In this document: one piece after another, positions 61,578 through 64,000 of the stretch
Position numbering within the stretch: the stretch's first letter is position 1
Layout: each line of letters opens with the position of its first letter
Assembly (NCBI GenBank): GCA_963971535.1
Contig: OZ020591.1
Location: 13,609,577 to 13,673,576 of the forward strand
Source: Notolepis coatsorum
Taxonomy: Eukaryota; Chordata; Actinopteri; Aulopiformes; Paralepididae
DNA: 64,000 nt
Direction of reading: 5' to 3'
Position numbers and translations under genes: made by a program
Notes under the pieces: model-generated
Databases searched by the model: none
What the model saw: only the letters and a program-made list of their open reading frames with translations
What the model was told of the DNA's origin: nothing

Positions 61578-62574
61578 CCGGGCAAAAGAGGACGTTTTGG
61601 TCACCTGATTAGCAATTCTAGGTTAAACTGGTCCTGGTGGTTAATATTTTGATCAAAAGTAATTTACTGTATTTCTATGGCATTTACACTTAACGCACTT
61701 TTTTTTTACAGTGTAGGCTGATGAATGAACAATAATCCACTTGATAAAGTAAAATTGGATGAAAACGAATAACCACGACTTGGGTCGAGTGAAAACGGAT
61801 GACTGACAACGCTAAATGCCAGGCGGGCCGGCATAAGGATACTAGTAAAACATTTTAAAATATTAAATAGCAAATAGAATCAATTGTTGAAATAGAATCA
61901 ATTGTTGTTTTTCTGGAAAATGTATAGTTTAGATGAATCGATAACAAAATAATGATAGTTGCAGCCCTAGTGTTGGTGCCGTGTACAGGAGTTCAGTCGT
62001 AGGTGAAGAGGTATTCACTACATGGTTCTGGGTCTGTAGTAAGAAACATGAGCATCACGTTCTGTTCAACATTGCTTCCAAATAAAAAGAGAAAATGCCT
62101 TTCATTTGTATTTAGTTTAAACTCAGGATTATTCAAAAGTAGTCATGGATTATGTGGTTATTTTGTAGACAAATGTTTCATCCAATTTACAGAAAACATA
62201 CTATATCGTGATATATATTGTTACAGACACCGGTATATGAAATTTCCCATAGTGTGATGTAATATTTTATCCATAAGGTGACACTTAAATCTGTCATAAC
62301 CTGATACTAAAGGGGCTTTAGTCCTGGACTAAATTAAACTGACCTTAACCATAGCCACGATAACCACTTCTGCTCCAGAAACTGTTGACTAACTGGTGCT
62401 TGAAACAAAGTGGTTTAAGTCTATAAAGACTCTGGACTACACTGTTCTTAAACTATAAAACCAAGATACATACCATTATAAACCTCTTAGAAATAGAAAC
62501 TAAAGCTGAATAAAATCACCAATTATCTTTCTCTCCTTCCTCTGACACTCTTCTCCATCACTATCTCCATCCAG
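61578..62574. other. End of intron 3, no gene
   Basis: AT-rich sequence with a TATATTG run near 62210. It ends in a strong pyrimidine-rich splice acceptor, CTCCATCCAG. Confidence 0.5.
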
Positions 62575-63737
62575 ATAGCTGTCCTGTCAGGCTTGGGAAG
62601 AAACCGAGAGGCTTGGATGGAAGAAAAGGTCTCTGCTGTGACCAGTGTGGAAAGAGATTTAGTCGTAAAAGTAGTCTGAAAGAACACCAGAGAATTCACA
62701 CAGGAGAGAAGCCGTACTCCTGTGACCAGTGTGGACAGGGCTTTGCTCAGCAACAGTATCTGAAAAAACACCAGAGAATTCACACAGGAGAGAAGCCCTA
62801 CTCCTGTGACCAGTGTGGACAGGGCTTTGCTCGTCAACAGTATCTGAAATCACACCAGAGAATTCACACAGGAGCGAAGCCCTACTCCTGTGGCCAGTGT
62901 GGAAAGAGCTTTAGTCATCAACATCATCTGCAATCACACCAGAGAATTCACACAGGATGGAAGCCCTACTTTTGCGACCACTGTGAAAAGAGCTTTCATC
63001 ATCTGATTAGTCTGCAAACACACCAGAGAATTCACACAGGAGAGAAGCCCTACTCCTGTGACCAGTGTGGAAAGAGATTTAGTCGTAAAAGTAGTCTGAA
63101 AGAACACCAGATAATTCACACAGGAGAGAAGCCCCACTCCTGTGGCCAGTGTGGACAGGGCTTTACTCGGCAACATCAGCTGAAAATACACCAGAGAATT
63201 CACACAGGAGAGAAGCCCTACTCCTGTGACCAGTGTGGACAGGGCTTTACTCAGCAACAGAGTCTGAAAATACACCAGAGAATTCACACAGGAGAGAAGC
63301 CCCACTCATGTGGCCAGTGTGGACAGGGCTTTACTCTGCAACATAACCTGAAAACACACCAGAGAATTCACACAGGAGAGAAGCCCTACTCCTGTGACCA
63401 GTGTGGACAGGGCTTTACTCTGCAACAGAATCTGCAATCACACCAGAGAATTCACACAGGAGAGAAGCCCTACTCCTGTGACCAGTGTGGACAGGGCTTT
63501 ACTCGGCAACAGAGTCTGAAAATACACCAGAAAATTCACACAGGAGAGAAGCCCTACTCATGTGGCCAGTGTGGACAGGGCTTTACTCTGCAACAGAGTC
63601 TGAAAATACACCAGAGAATTCACACAGGAGAGAAGCCCTACTCCTGTGGCCAGTGTGGAAAGAGCTTTAGTCATCTGATTAGTCTGAAAAGACACCAGAG
63701 AATTCACACAGGAGAGAAGCCCTACTCCTGCGACTAG
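62575..63737 (+). CDS. Zinc-finger exon, 13 C2H2 fingers
   Basis: After the acceptor the exon starts with two bases that complete an Asp codon with exon 3, then SCPVRLGKKPRGLDGRKG leads into the fingers. Thirteen complete 28-residue C2H2 units follow, each CxxC-x12-HxxxH joined by HTGEKPY-type linkers (two vary as HTGAKP and HTGWKP). It is probably a nuclear DNA-binding regulator. Units differ mainly at helix positions -1, 2, 3 and 6; units 1 and 6 carry the same RSSE set and many later ones read x-Q-S-I. There is no ATG at the start of this exon, as expected for a downstream exon. The frame ends at TAG (63735-63737) at the second residue after the first cysteine of a fourteenth finger. Confidence 0.85.
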
Positions 63738-64000
63738 TGTGTGAAGAGCTTTAGTCATCTGAAATCACACCAGAGATTTCACACAGGATGGAAGCCTCCT
63801 TCTGTGACCAGTGTGGGAAGAGCTTTAGGACAAGTACACATCTTCTGATTCATCAGCAAATCCATACAGCAGAGAAGCCACATCATTGTGATCTGTGTGA
63901 GAAGAGATTCATTAGAATATTCGAGAAAACATGCGAAAATCCACTTGGGAGAAAAGATTCAGTGAAATGTCAAACTTACTACTTTTGCATTTGTGCAAGG
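63738..64000 (+). pseudogene. Decayed C-terminal zinc fingers
   Basis: Beyond the stop the frame still reads [21 protein letters not shown] frameshift near 63795 then moves to [20 protein letters not shown] and [10 protein letters not shown] before homology fades. These are two to three former fingers lost from the protein by the CAG-to-TAG change and the indel. Confidence 0.75.

Noticed and set aside
62614..63737. Regular 84-bp repeats suggesting a CRISPR-like array
   Set aside because: The repeats are coding C2H2 zinc fingers in a vertebrate gene.

Overview
The window is nuclear DNA of a vertebrate, most likely a teleost fish. The evidence is the mixture it holds: Ty3/Gypsy elements of Mag-like and Sushi-like type, an L1/Tx1-like LINE, many decayed copies of another fish-type LINE family, tRNA-derived SINEs, a dense set of short hAT-type elements with 8-bp target duplications, long di- and trinucleotide microsatellites, and one spliced C2H2 zinc-finger gene. 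Nothing looks prokaryotic, and almost all long open frames belong to transposable elements.

Layout. 1-2245: pieces of two LINEs, one cut by a 947-bp solo LTR. 2302-7166: an intact Mag-like Gypsy element with identical LTRs and one open gag-pol frame, apparently a very recent insertion. 7374-11542: a rearranged LINE interrupted by a tRNA-SINE, itself interrupted by a hAT element that contains a mariner-like element. 11543-14510: a second LINE (plus strand). 14511-18493: ORF2 of an L1-type LINE (minus strand). 18822-24107: a Sushi-like chromovirus with broken frames; the 11 bases after its 5' LTR are exactly complementary to 11 bases inside the LTR, the layout of self-priming in Tf1. 24469-31533: an unclassified ~6.8-kb region bounded by inverted repeats with TATA-like boxes facing inward, holding a candidate LTR, a CpG-rich stretch and a divergent full-length 5S rRNA-like sequence; a related short element abuts it. 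33141-34215: an L1 ORF1 (minus strand), in the right order and orientation to be the 5' half of the L1 at 14.5-18.5 kb. 34350-36240: more LINE and SINE pieces and long microsatellites.

From about 36.4 kb to the end I infer one host gene on the plus strand: a promoter-like region and first exon ending near 36643, small coding exons at 41475-41614 and 46508-46637, and a last exon at 62575-63737 with thirteen C2H2 fingers. Splice phases agree exactly. The introns are packed with nested mobile elements, many dated relative to one another by clean target-site duplications. The finger array ends at an in-frame TAG with decayed finger sequence beyond it.

The strongest observations are the self-priming signature in the chromovirus, the compensated 5S-like sequence inside the unclassified inverted-repeat region, the phase-consistent zinc-finger gene, and the nested insertions that can be unpicked by their target duplications. 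I did not find a clearly new biological system. The 24.5-31.5 kb region is the best candidate for an undescribed element.
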